Assembly: GCF_018687715.1 (NCBI RefSeq)
Contig: NC_056754.1
Location: 12,794,501-12,858,500 of the forward strand
Source: Carya illinoinensis
Taxonomy: Eukaryota; Streptophyta; Magnoliopsida; Fagales; Juglandaceae
Direction: 5' to 3'
Length of the DNA: 64,000 nt
Of this stretch, positions 46,582-58,871 are shown one piece after another. The notes under the pieces were generated by a model. The model saw only the letters and a program-made list of their open reading frames with translations, was not told the origin of the DNA and made no database searches. Within the stretch, counting starts at the first letter, position 1. Each line of letters opens with the position of its first letter. Made by a program: the position numbers and the translations under genes.

Positions 46582-48322
46582 GGTCTCGTTTGATTACACA
46601 GATGATATGAAATAAGATGTTATAAAAATTAAAAGTTGAATAAAATATTGTTATAATATAATTTTTTAATATTATATTTATTTTGAGATTTAAAAAAGTT
46701 GAATTATTTATTATATTTTATACAAGTGGTTTAGAAAAATTGTAATTATTATATGAGATGAGATGAGATGATCTTGTAACGATCCAGCTAAATAGTTTTA
46801 AGGTTTGAATATTGATAATTTTATTTTGCCTAAATTATATTTAATTAATCATATTAGATAAGCTTACGAGCTATAAATTATTAAGGCTAATTATGAATTT
46901 TAATTCAACTCAATAACTATGTTAAATCTCATTTAATATATATTAAACAAGTTATACTTATTTTATAATTTAAATATTAGTCATTAGAAATTTATTTTAA
47001 TTTAAAATCATCACTAATTGAAATTTCACAATCTCAATCACTCACAATTTTACATTAAATGAACTACTAAAGTATATTTTTAACTGCAAACACACTATTC
47101 TCTTCATCTTGAAATTCGTAAACCCAATTCATACCATCTTATAAATGGAGTATCATGCATTGTACGTGCACTAACTCTTCAAGTCTAGACTTTTTGTTTT
47201 TAAGTCTCCTTTTACCTTCAATAAGTTGTAGCCTTGTATCCCTCGCCATGAAATGTGGCAAGGCCACCATGTCTCTTCCACTCTCCTAATCACAACCATC
47301 CTCATCCTTTCATCTCATCGTAATCGATTTTGTATTAAAAATTCTAGAAAACAACACTACAAAATAAATAGCTTGATCATAAATTATAATTAGCATACGT
47401 CAATTAGTTATATATATTATTATTAAAGTCAGATAGTTGGAAGCCAATGTTTACGTTCTATGCATGTCATGATATTTGCAAATATGTCTTTCATCATATT
47501 TAATTTCGTATATTATAGTTATGTATGTATTATGCACCTCACGTTACATATGACATGTAAACTTCATAAGATCAAGTATAAAATAAACTTAGAATAGTTA
47601 ATCATATAGTCATTTAGATGCATGGTATCAATACAATTTATAGGTGGATGTGCAAGCCATAGAACTAAGCATGGTTTACTATAATATGCTAAAATACTAT
47701 TAGCAGCTCCCCTTGCGATAGCAGAATGTGAGGTCAGTGCACAACCTTACATACATGATTAAATGTGTGAGGTAGTATGATAAGTAAAATAAGTCATGCA
47801 TGTCATAGCATATGTATGAACATTCATGATTTTAAATTCTCAATATGAAATATTTTATAAAAAGATTTATGTTAAGTATGTTTACGTTATAATGGGTTTC
47901 TTACTGAATTATCAATTTATTTGAATTGTTTTATATTTTTAAACCACCCCAAGTCAAAATTATTATAAAGGTAGAGCTGTAAAACGAGATTTTGTCTAGG
48001 AATGTGTGACAATGGCATAGATCATGTACATAGATTTTAAATTATAATTTTCATGACATAGACTTTGAAAAATTTTAATAAATGCTAGTTTCCGCGCACT
48101 ATCATTTATGATTTCAGTATTTTAATACAAAATGATTCTATTTATTATAAGAAATTTTTGTACTTAACACTTCTTTTAGAATAAAAAAATAAATATATAT
48201 TTTTAAGTTAGATTTAGTACTAGAACTTTGACTCCCGTGATTTTCTAAAACAAATTATATTTTTTTAACTATGAAAAACAAAATGTTACAAATCCTATCT
48301 CATCTACAAAACCAAACCAACC
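46582..48322. mobile_element. Tourist-like MITE split by an LTR
   Basis: The left half (46582 to about 46774) begins GGTCTCGTTTGATTAC and ends in GAGATGAGATGAGATG. The right half (about 48291-48322) holds TATCTCATCTAC and ACCAAACCAACC, the expected inverse of the left end. Together they equal the 200-bp MITE at 31922. A related sequence, TTATGGAGCAACTCCAAATTTT, occurs just outside each end (near 46548 and 48333). Confidence 0.62.
46775..48290. mobile_element. Probable solo LTR, 1516 bp, inside a MITE
   Basis: It starts TGTAACGATCC and ends AAATGTTACA, the same terminal pattern as the LTR at 25492. The flanking five bases (GATCT left, AATCC right) match at three positions, so a target duplication is possible but decayed. 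No coding content. Confidence 0.6.
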
Positions 48323-51321
48323 ACCAAACTATTTATGGAGCAACTCCAAATTTTCAAAATAAAAAATTATAGAGCATCTCCGAGTCATGTTTAAATATGC
48401 AATTTTGCTCTTCTCCCAAAAAGAAGTCAATTTCTACTTCTTAAATAACATCCTTATCCAGGTCTGCATCCTTCCTCTATCCCCATAATTTAGGAAAAAT
48501 TATAAGGTTCTTCACAAAAACCTCTTCTCATCCGATTCCCCATTTTGCAGTTAGGGTTTACGATTTGTACAGTGATTCCCCATTTTTGGGGATCTACTGT
48601 ACATCCTCATCAGTGCCAAATCTCATTCGGTTTCCCCTTCCTCCTGCGTCTTCTTCTCTCTTGTGTTGAACAGTTGGCCCCTCCCTCGGTTCCTGATCAT
48701 CACCGTTTCGAATGCAGGTCTCCATCGGCAATTTTTATAAGTGAAAATGTGAAATCGTTATCGTTTCTCTCTTCCCTCACTTTCTTCTATTTTTCTTTTC
48801 CTTTCTCTCTCTTTCTCTATTTCTCTCTTCCCATTTTTCTTCCTCTTGACGCCAAGAGAGATCTCTTCCCATGGCCAACAAGATCAATCTTTGAGCAAAT
48901 AAAAAACAGAGGGTTGCAATTTCACATTTTTGAGGATTTGGTGTGTTGTGCTGTTGGTTTTTAGGAGAATTTGGTGGATTTGGTGCGTTGGGTTTTTGAC
49001 CTTCACATGGATATTTCTCTTGATTATGTCGATGATTTTGAACATTTTTTTGATTTGTTGTTTTTGCTCAATCCTTGCTCTGATATTCAGTTGGATGAGG
49101 AATTGCAGAATCAATTTTTTTGCTTATTTTTGCGTCTCAATCATTGCTCTGATATTGGCCAGTTGCTGGAAATAAATTATGCATGTTTCATAGTACATCT
49201 CGTAGCTTCTCGTGGGATTTAGTGATCTTTCCAATTACAGTTGGTTCATCTTCTTTATTTACTTATGCTTATTGAGTTTTTAAAAACAAAAATCAGCTGA
49301 TGAACTTGTGTAAATATTCACATATTCATTTGAGAGCCTCTTGAAAGATGAAGTAATTTTTCATGCCCTTCAGTTTGGTTCTAGGGAGAATTTAGTTGTT
49401 TGACAAAAAAATTATCTCTATGTAAGTTTGTGTAAATTGTTGTTTGTGTAAATTACTGTTTACATTTCATTTGAGAGCCTCTTGAAAGATGAACTTGTTG
49501 TTTGCAAAAATTGCCTGTTAATCATGCTTAATGCATTTTGGATTTCACTAAACTGCTATTTCTTATCTCTACTCCATATTATTTTTAAAACTATTTGAAT
49601 GTTTGAGAATTGGAATCTATGGTTAAACTCTGTCAACACCTTGATGACAATGACAGTTTTGGGACCTTAATCTTTTTATTTGTGTATCGTGTTGGTCCTT
49701 ATGCCTCACCAGCCCATTGGTTATGCTAATGATGTTCTGTTCACACAATTGATTATGGTTTTTTTTTTAATTTTTTCTTGCATGCCGTGAGACCAAAATG
49801 TCATTTCTGTAGTATTAGATTATCAACTTGGTTCTTGAAATGCTAATTCATCAATACTTGCTTCCATTGGACATCTTCAATATACTTTAATGGACTTATT
49901 TTTCATGATTTTGTTTGTATCTTTATCCCCTTCTTGTGCTATTGTGAATTGGAAACTTGAGGGAATGCTACTGAAAATAGTTGTTTTGCTGCAATTTTTT
50001 CCTATCCCAAGTTCATGTTTGGATTTTCACTGGGTTTGGTTTGCTTTGCATGTTTCATGTAGAACTACTACTTAAATCAATGTGAGTAATGTATATTTGT
50101 TAGAGTGCATCAGATTTGATCATAGAATTGTTTTGTGACTTTCCATTAACTTTCCATTCATTTGTTATCTTCTGAGTTTTTTTAGATTATTTTTAAAGCA
50201 TTTAACTTTATGAATTACCTGGTTTAAACACCACCATCTTGAAAATGTAAGAAAGTACTTTGTTGTTTCAGACAATGTTAATTTTAGTAGTGACTAAGCT
50301 CCCTTGTCTAGGGGTAATATAATTCAGTGGCCTAGAATTATATGAAGTAGTATGTTTTGCTTGAATTGGTGTAATTAGATTAAATAATTTAATTATAAAT
50401 TAATATATGAATGGTCGAACTGCAAAATTTGATAAAAAAAATACTAATAATAAAATAATAATAATATTTGCAGTTAATTAATATTTTTTAATTTTGTTGG
50501 GTCCTGCGCAGTGTTTCGTATATCTCGAGGAAGGGGAGATGTTATTAGGTTGTGGTAATGGTGTTATAGTGCGGATTAATTCACAAGTGTTAATAGGGAC
50601 CCATCGATATGACAGGATAATCCTCATATGGATGGTCATATCGCAGTTTGTGGTACTTTCCATAAAAGGTAATCGGGGTTCGAATGATGGTTTTGCAGCC
50701 ATTCGATATTAGGCTCCTTGCTTACGTATGCTGTCAATATTTACACAATTCTGAGTCCCATTTATTTATACATTCGATATAAATACACCGGATGGTAATA
50801 CTCTTATTAATATTATTGTGATTTGTATATTGTTTTATTGTTTATTTGTGTGAATATGTGAGTTGATTAGTTCTGTTACATTGTCAAATGTAATGTCATT
50901 ACTGAGAAGTAATTTGTAAATTAAACCCCATCGGCGGTCATGATGATAAATCTTGTTGGGAATACAGGAAATTTATCGTCATTTCCTCAATTGCTAGATA
51001 ACCCGGACGACCAACAAGTAGTGACAACTGGTTGTTGTAGCCATGAGTAAGTGGCCAAATTTCCAAAATGTTACCATTCGGTTCCTGAGTGGTTGATGGA
51101 TAAACTCCAAACTTTATTTATAACGTGTCTAACATGTCAATGTGTTTTTTAGAGATGGGTTCAAAAGACCCTAGACATATGTACTTCACCAACCTCCTAA
51201 ATCAATATCCTTAACTCGACCAAACTTACATTGGGCAAAGTGAAAACTCTCCTATGACTGTTGAAAACTCTCCACCCATACCCCCTAACGATCATATTGG
51301 CATTAGAAAATTAGTTAGGGG
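48323..51321. other. Unclassified region, perhaps Harbinger 5' part
   Basis: I recognise no protein here. 48540-48900 is strikingly pyrimidine-rich, like a promoter and 5' leader. 48971-49222 contains an open frame with two related segments around GCTCTGATATT. A 26-bp sequence, CATTTGAGAGCC followed by TCTTGAAAGATGAA, occurs twice (49327-49352 and 49467-49492). It may be the left arm of the Harbinger element whose ORFs follow, since GAGCATCTCC near 48372 resembles ends of that superfamily. Confidence 0.4.
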
Positions 51322-52366
51322 TGCGAATTTCACCCTCGAAGAAACTAAGTTACTTGTCTCCGCATGGTTGAATTATAGCCTTGATGCCGTCTAGGGAACA
51401 GACCAAAAATACTCCCAACTTAAAAAAAAAAATATTTGAGTACTTCCAACAATTTAAAGAAACCACAAATGAACGGATAATAAAGTCTTTAATACATCGG
51501 TGGTCGGTTATTCAAAAGGTGACAAACAAATTTTGTACGAAACTAGCCTAGGTTGGAGGATTAAATCAAAGTGGCATGACCAAGTAAGATAATGTAGACT
51601 TTCAATTTTCCGTACTTGTTTTACAAAAAATTTATTTTTTCCTACACTGGTTTAACATGTATTTTTTTGTTTACATGCAAGTTTGATAAGGCTAAAGTTA
51701 TGTACTAATTGTTAGAGAAATATTCATTCTAGTTCAAGCATTGTTAGCACCTATTGAAAGATCAACTTAAGTGGATTTGGTGTTCCACAAAGGAGGATCC
51801 AAAGCGAAGGAAGACGATGTCTCCGTCCTCGACCCCAACTCGATGTTCTAGTGCTACAGTTGATTCAGTTTTTAATCTTGATGTGGATAATGTGATGGAG
51901 AATGAAGTGATCGAATTGGACCGATCAATGGAAAGAAAAGCTAAGAAAGAAAAACGAAAAGCCCAAGGCAGGCAAGCAGAGGAACATTTCCAACTCAGGA
52001 ACATGAAGTATACGCTTTTGGAGGAGTCACGTGCCTAAGAGAAAGAGTTTTATCGTCTTAAGGCCTAGAAGATGAAGTATGACAAGGAAAAAGAAAGAAA
52101 AAAATTACATCCCGAGGATGAAAGACTGGGGTTGGAGGTCGAGAAGATGGTAATTGATCGAAAAAAAAAAAACCTAAATAAAATTCTTCAAGAGGACGAA
52201 AGACTGATGTTGGAGGCGCAGAAAGTAGAGCTTGCGTTGAATGAAACAGATCAGTGCATTATGATGATGGACATGAGTGCCATAACAGAAATGCAGCGGT
52301 TATATTTCCATCAACTGCAGAGAAAAACCATGGCGAGACGCAATGCTGCAGCAGATTTGGATTGAT
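51322..52366 (+). pseudogene. PIF/Harbinger ORF1, Myb/SANT-like DNA-binding protein
   Basis: The N-terminal part (RGANFTLEETKLLVSAWL near 51325-51380, then GTDQKYSQL) is typical of the accessory DNA-binding protein of plant Harbinger elements, which helps the transposase bind transposon ends. The C-terminal part (51754-52366) is a Lys/Glu-rich coiled-coil region ending AITEMQRLYFHQLQRKTMARR. Several stops and a frame change break it, for example between 52036 and 52072 and around 51390-51560. Confidence 0.78.
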
Positions 52367-52712
52367 TTGTATTTTGGTAAAAAGTTTATTTATTTGTTTA
52401 TTATGTTTCGGACAATGATAGATAAGTATATTATTAATACTAAATTTTTATATTTTAATTTTGTGGTATAAATTGATATTTTTAAGCAATGAAATTGGCT
52501 ATTATAATTTCAGAAACAATTACAAATTACCTCTAATATAGTCACTATGAACATGAAGGAAATACGAATACAAATTTGATTAATATTAATATAGTCACTA
52601 CTAACATGAAAGAAATACAAATGCAGCGGAAATTAACTCAAGCATAGTCACTACTAACATGAAGGAAATACTATACTATAACGTGACATGCCTAATGTTG
52701 GGAATATAATAG

Positions 52713-53953
52713 TCATTGATGTTCAATTAGATCTGTTTGGAGCTGATGATATGTCGAGCTGTCTCTAATATGATGATGATGCTGGATGAAATCATTAAGC
52801 TTAGTTGTATGATTGCCCGACAGTTCCGAGAGTTCATCATCAAGTTGATCATACTCAATGTTCGAACCCTCATTATCTTCACGCTCGTTTTCAATGATCA
52901 TGTTATGTAGAATAATACATGCTTTCATTATATTTGTTAGTGCATTCACTTTGAACATTTGAGAAGGTCCACGAATGATCGTAAATCATTGTTGAAATAC
53001 CCCGAATGCACGCTCAACATCTTTTATTGCGGATTCTTGTGCTTTCACAAAATTTTTCTTCTTATTCCCTCGTGATGATGGAATCATCTTCACAAAAATT
53101 TGTCACTTGAGATAAATATCGTCTGCAAGGTAATACCCCATAGTGTAGTTATTGTCATTGATTGTGTAATTGACTGAAGGAGCACGCCCTTAAGCAAGTT
53201 TCGTGAAAATAAATATCTATCTAACACATTAGTGTCGTTATGTGAATTGGGCATACCAAAAAATGCATACCATATCCAGAGATCATATGAAACAATTGTT
53301 TTTAAAATAATTGTTAGTTCACGGATGTGGCCAGAGTACATACCTTTCCAGGCTGCGGAACAATTTTTTCACTTCTAATACATATAGTCAATGCTTCCCA
53401 GCATTCATAGGAATTCCTGTTGTTCAGCAATAGTAAGCAATCGGGCAATATCATTGGAATTTGGAGACCACAGATATTCATCCAAAAAAGCACTTACTAT
53501 TGTCTCAAAGAATTTTTTAAGGCTATCCGTTACAGTACTTTCACCAATACGTATGTATTCATCCATAAAATCTCTAGTAACCACATACGCCAATATTCTA
53601 AGTGCTACGGTTATCTTTTGCATAGAAGATAAACCGAGTCTTTCGTCATTATCTTTTTTCTGCACGAAGTACGGCTCGTAAGAATCTACCTCATTTATAA
53701 TACAGAGAAATAGGGGACAGCTCATCCAAAACCTCATTCAAAATAGATTTGAGAAATATACTGGATTTTCTGTGAAATAATTACGAAATAGGCACTCGTG
53801 CCATTGAATATGATCACGTCGAATAAATTTACGATCATGGCAATTTCTATGATACCTCGATGACTGTCCATCGGCCTCGTCATTAAGAACAACATCGTTA
53901 TCATCTTCAGAGGATATGTATGTGAGTAATTTGTAAAAGAATGTACGAGCCAT
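52713..53953 (-). pseudogene. PIF/Harbinger DDE transposase, several stops
   Basis: On the minus strand, blocks 53738-53953, 53405-53737, 53090-53341 and 52713-52958 read the plant Harbinger transposase: RLGLSSMQKITVALRILAY, YIRIGESTV, NSNDIARLL, GSIDYMY (first Asp), MYSGHIRELTIILKTIVSYD, SHNDTNVLDR (second Asp), KDVERAFGVF (Glu, near 53010-53030) and IMKACIILHNMI. All three catalytic positions are recognisable. Two adjacent Trp codons of the KWKNC box have become TAG and TGA (near 53375), and there are further stops and frameshifts, so it is inactive. It converges on ORF1, the usual Harbinger layout. Confidence 0.87.
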
Positions 53954-54239
53954 TTGATTAAGGGAGTGGGAGATTATGGGAGACTATTGAATTTCGGATC
54001 TATAGATCAAATGAGACTTGAGTTTGTGAAAATATAATGCTAGCAATATGCGTATTTATAGAGGAAAAAGTTACCATTATATATAGGACAAAAACTATTA
54101 CCGTTTGAGAGAAGACAAAAAAGTTACCGAATGACAAAAAATATTACTGTTACAGATATGAGAAAATTTTTTATTATCAATACGTGGCTAGGTATTACTA
54201 TTAGAGAAACTAATAAAGAGTACTAAACAAAAAAAATTG

Positions 54240-54384
54240 GCCATCACTAGGGCTGCAAATTAACAGAGCCGCTCATGAACAATTCGAGATCGACTCGTAT
54301 AAACTCGACTCGATTCGGTTTAGGCTCGTGAACAATATTCGTATAAACTCGATTCGACTCGTTTTGAACTCGTCACAATACTCG

Positions 54385-54423
<39 letters not shown>

Positions 54424-55154
54424 CATATATACTTACATGTATTCTTTAATTATATATATTTTATATGTTGTGTATATTATTTTTTATACTTTGTATAAGT
54501 AATATATATATAAAATAATATATGTTGTTATTTTAAGTTTATGTATAAGTAACATGTTTTATTATTTTGCAATAATAATTTATCTAGTTCATAAAAGAAT
54601 TATTGAGTCAAATATAAAAATTTTATAAAAATAAACAACTCTAATTGATTGCGACACTTTTTTAACTAATCATATTTTGATTATTTGGCCATATTTAATA
54701 TTATATCAATGATAATAGAATATTTAATATTAAATTAATAGTTTAATTATGTCATTTTTTAAAAGACTTTAATGTATTAGGCATTCTTGATGCCATATGT
54801 ATTGGAAAGTGACAATGAATCAATATTACATTGATATCTAGTTAAAATTGATTAAAAGAAATAATCTCATTTATTTAAAAAAAAAATCTCATTTGTGCTT
54901 CAGCCAACCAAAAATAAAATAAAATTGTGGATCAGATTTTAACCGATCTTGAGTCAAGCTACTCGAGCTCGTATAAACTCGTATAAACTCAAGCTACTCG
55001 ATCATCATTTATTTTATACGAGCCGAGCTCGATCAGAAATTTTTAATATTTTTCGAGCTCGAGTCGAGTTCGAGCGGATATATATGCTAAACGAGCTCTT
55101 GACCCCTTGCTCGAATTCGACTCGATTCGGTTCATTTGCAGCTCTAGCCATCAC
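54240..55154. mobile_element. hAT-like element with perfect 8-bp target duplication
   Basis: The 899-bp element 54248-55146 begins TAGGGCTGCAAAT and ends ATTTGCAGCTCTA. GCCATCAC flanks it exactly on both sides (54240-54247 and 55147-55154). Subterminal regions are packed with GAGCTCG and ACTCGTATAAACTCG repeats, possibly transposase binding sites. The centre is an (AT)n tract at 54388-54420 and AT-rich filler. No transposase is present. It is inserted beside the Harbinger transposase. Confidence 0.88.
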
Positions 55155-55489
55155 GTTAGAAAATATACATATTAAAAAAATTATTATTTTTATAATACGA
55201 ATTTCGGTTTGAAAAATAATACCGTATTGGATAATCAAAATCATATAAATATTTAGTAGAAAATGATATTTGAAAAGAAGATAATAAAATAAAAGAGTTA
55301 ATAGTTAAGATTGTAAATTGAAGTGAGCGAAAAAAGTAATAAAAAAATAATAGAGAAATATTATTTAATATAATAGATATAGAGATGGAGAATGAGATTT
55401 AGGAGGTTTTTAGAAAATTAATAAAATTTAGGGATAAATTTAAGAAAATGTTATTTTGAGTTAAATTATAGAAAATTTTATGGAGATCT

Positions 55490-55503
55490 GGATGTGAATG
55501 TTC
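55490..55503. repeat. Candidate right terminus of the Harbinger element
   Basis: GGATGTGAATGTTC, the inverse of GAACATTCACATCC, is a common end sequence for plant PIF/Harbinger elements and is followed by TAA. The left partner was not found with comparable quality, so the extent of the element is uncertain. Confidence 0.4.
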
Positions 55504-55780
55504 TAAGTTTAAACCCTCCATCTCCCCCGTTCTAGCAAAATGATGGGCTCTGACAACCCTCATTCTACATCTTTACGACAATCAAAAAATGGAAATATTA
55601 TATAATAAAAAAGTTCTATTTATCATTTCTTAACACCACGTATTAATATATAATTTATTATTTTTATCAGTTTTGTTATGGACATGTTTTACTGTCACTC
55701 TAGTACAATCACCTGCAATCAATGAGTATAGTGGCTTGGAAGGTTTGTGAGAATGTATCCGATGTCTAAGTCAATAATCA

Positions 55781-56826
55781 TATTGAGGGAAAAATGAGCG
55801 TATTGACATATTCTTGTGAAAACCTGTGTAAAATAGTGTTGTAACAAGTGTTGTTACGGAAAGGCTTGAAAATTGGTCAAAGAAGGCAACTTCGCTCGAC
55901 CCTCGCTCGACGGAACGCTCGAGCGAACTTGGGTAGATTGCACCGCTCGACCTTCGCTCGACATACAGCTCGAGCGAACTCAGGCAGATTCAACTGCTCG
56001 ACCTTCGCTCGACACTGAGCTCGAGCAAACCCAGGCAGAGTGTGTCGCTCGACCCTCGCTTGACACTGAGCTCGAGCGAACTCAGGCAGAGTCGACCGCT
56101 CGATACTCGCTCGACAGGTCGCTCGAGCGAACTTTGGCAGATTGTCTCACTCGACCCTCGCTCGATACTTCGCTCGAGCCAATGTTCCAGATCACTTACA
56201 ATGTAAGGTTTTGAACACCTCATTTGATGGGAACTATAAATAGAACAGGTTAACTTCTGTTCTAGGGGTGGAGAATCAGAGCAAAAACCCTAAGGGTCTC
56301 CAAGAACTTCTTACCCTCATTTGTTTGATTCTCTCTTGGATAAACATTTCTCCACCACAACACATTCAAAATCAACTCTTACTTGAGTCCATTGAAGTGG
56401 ACATTTGTTGGCCGGAAGAGTCCGGAGCTGCCGTTGATGCAGAGATCGAGAGGTTCTCGTGGAAAGCTATAGGAAGGTCGGAGTTCCGACACTACATGCG
56501 TGTAGAGATCGAGTGGGTCACTCGTAGTATTGCAAGCCAAGTTTAGTTACTACAAAGGTTTTGTGAGTGTCTCTAAATTGGTTGTAACAAACTAAAATTT
56601 CTATAGTGGATTTGAGGTGGTGCCTTACACCCGGAGTGGTTTTAGATTTTGAAAATGTTCTTCAAATGAGTTTCCACTCTGTGATCAAAATCATGTGTTG
56701 ATTATTTGTGTTATTTAATTCATTTATTAACTGCTTGTTTGTTTAATTTTCAAAAGGCCATAAAAATTAGATTACACCTATTCACCCCCTCTAGGTGTAG
56801 TGTTGGGTAGAACCACTACTTTTTCA
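55781..56826 (+). repeat. 5' LTR, 1046 bp
   Basis: Starts TATTGAGG (a G-to-A change from the TGTTGAGG of the 3' LTR) and ends CTTTTTCA. A TATA box (CTATAAATAG) lies near 56232. It holds the 51-bp array with six units. Confidence 0.92.
55893..56198 (+). repeat. 51-bp palindrome-rich array, 6 units, in 5' LTR
   Basis: Units start at 55893, 55944, 55995, 56046, 56097 and 56148, exactly 51 bp apart. Each contains CGCTCGAC, CTCGCTCGAC and GCTCGAGCGAAC, so every unit holds a GCTCGAGC palindrome and facing CGCTCGA/TCGAGCG arms. Because 51 is three times 17, open frames run through the array on both strands as 17-residue repeats. I regard these frames as by-products. Confidence 0.9.
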
Positions 56827-56828
56827 AT

Positions 56829-56840
56829 TGGTATCAGAGC
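56829..56840 (+). promoter_or_regulatory. Primer binding site, tRNA-Met type
   Basis: TGGTATCAGAGC lies two bases after the 5' LTR end. It is complementary to the 3' end of plant initiator tRNA-Met, the usual primer of Ty1/copia elements. Confidence 0.92.
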
Positions 56841-56895
56841 GGGTTCACTCCGCTAGGATTTAGTTCCTGAGTGTGATCCTGCTGTAGTGGTTTAA

Positions 56896-58871
56896 ATGGA
56901 TATGTCTCAATCACTCACATCTTCACCATTTTTTTATGGAAGCAACTATGCGTATTGGAAAGTTCAAATGAGAGCTTTCCTTAAGTCTGTAGATGAACGA
57001 GTGTGGGCTTCCGTAACAAAGGGATGGAAAGAACCGGTTGTAGTCATTGAAGGAGTCCAAACCCCCAAGAGTGTGGAAAATTATTCTAGGGATGAAGTCA
57101 ATGAGTGTAGTTGGAATAGCAAAGGCTTGAATGCAATGTTCATGGTCGTGTCCCAGGAGGAGTTCAAGAGAATCTCCATGTGTGAAAATTGCAAAAAGGC
57201 ATGGGACATTCTTGAGGTTACCCATGAAGGTACCAAAGCTGTAAAGAATTCTAAATTTCAAATGCTGACCATCAACTTTGAAGAACTTAGGATGAAGGAT
57301 GATGAAACTTTTGATGGCTTCTATAGCAAACTTAATGATATTGTCAATTCTCGTTTTAATTTAGGGGATAGAATTCCTAAGGACAGAATTGTGAGAAAAG
57401 TCCTTAGATCTCTTCCTGAGAGGTTTCGTCCCAAAGTCACTGCAATAGAAGAAAGCAAAAACTTGGACAACATGAGAATTGAAGAGTTGGTGGGTTCCTT
57501 ACAAACCTATGAACATACTCTTCCTATGGATAGGAAAAACAAGTCCATAGCCCTCAATGCTATTAGAGAGGAGTCTGGTGAATCTTCTTACGAACTTGCC
57601 ATGAGTGACAAGGAGATAGCATTTTATGCTAAAAAATTCAGGAAGATGTTTGCCCAGAAAAACCCTAGACAGGAGAAGAGAAGGTTCAAGGGTTTCAATG
57701 GAGGTTCTAGTTCAGAAAACCGAGAAGGGAGGTATAAGCAAGAAACTAGAGCTATCAATGACAATATCCAGTGCCATGAATGTCATGGTTTTGGTCACAT
57801 TCGACTTGAGTGTGCGAATTACAAAAAGACCAAAGAGAAAGCTAATGCTGCTTCCTTGACTGATAGTGAGTCTGAGTCAGGTGACTCACAAGAGAGTTCT
57901 CCCAGGAAGAAAAATCTCAACTATATGGCTTTTACTTCCTCTGTTGTAGGGAAAAGTCATAGCAGTGAATCTGTGGTTGAAATTGAGAATGTTTCTGAAA
58001 TGAATCCGGGGATGAAGATGATTTGCAGGAAATCTATGAAAAGTTGTATAAGGAATGTGTGAAATTGAGAAAACTCAATAAAGCACATATTGAGGAAATA
58101 GATTTATGCAAAAGAGAAAATGAAGAACTTCAAGGCAAACTAAGAGAAGCCATTGGTCTAACAGATGAGTTACAAAAGAGGAATGTGTCTTTGGAGGATA
58201 AAGTGACAACTCATGAAAATGAGCTAACTTTGTTAAATACTAAGTTGCAGAAATTCTCCATTGGGACAAACCAACTTGACAAACTCCTAAGTTTAGGAAA
58301 GTCCTCTAGTAATAAGAGTGGTTTAGGCTATTTTGAAGAGAATCCTGATGCTCCTTCAAGGTCAAAAGCCTTTTGTAAAAATGTGAGAACCACAGTGTTT
58401 GTTCCTGAAATGACTGAGAAAAGGAAGGCTCATCCATCTGAAAAGGGTAAGAAGCCTATGCAAGCGCAAAAGTCTGTTCCTCCTCCCAAAAGACAAGGCG
58501 CTCGCAACATGAGCCCCATATGTCATCACTGTGGGAAGTTAGGCCATATTAGACCAAACTGTTTTAAATTAATGAGTCATTTTGTGCATGCTCCTGCATT
58601 CGTTAACAGTAGAACTGCTTATCCTTCTGGAAGGGGTAAGAATTACATGAATGACCCCAAGAATGTCTTAACCTTCTTGAGACAAAGAGTTCACAAAGCA
58701 AGCCCGGTGTGTCATCATTGTGGTAAGATTGGTCACATCCGACCAAACTGCTTTGAGCTTAGGAGGCACACCAAGAGAACTGAAAAGCCATTCTCAAGAA
58801 AATGGATACCAAGGTGGATCATCCAAAAGGGAAAGACGCAAGCCACACATGGTCTTGGTGTTGTAGACTGA
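56896..58871 (+). pseudogene. Copia-type gag with three zinc knuckles, one frameshift
   Basis: The first frame (56896-58062, 388 codons) starts MDMSQSLTSSPFFYG, with YWKVQMRAFL, the UBN2-like core (KAWDILEVTHEGTKAVKNSK, FRPKVTAIEE) and a CCHC knuckle CHECHGFGHIRLEC near residue 293. The second frame (58023-58871) continues it as a coiled-coil region and two more knuckles (CHHCGKLGHIRPNC, CHHCGKIGHIRPNC). A one-base change near 58010 separates the frames. Gag packages the element RNA. After the stop at 58871 the expected protease-integrase-RT does not follow. Confidence 0.9.

Noticed and set aside
55873..56214. Repeat protein ORF with 17-residue units (and its antisense)
   Set aside because: Open frames follow automatically from a 51-bp tandem period without stops. 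They lie in an LTR and have no start context or family.
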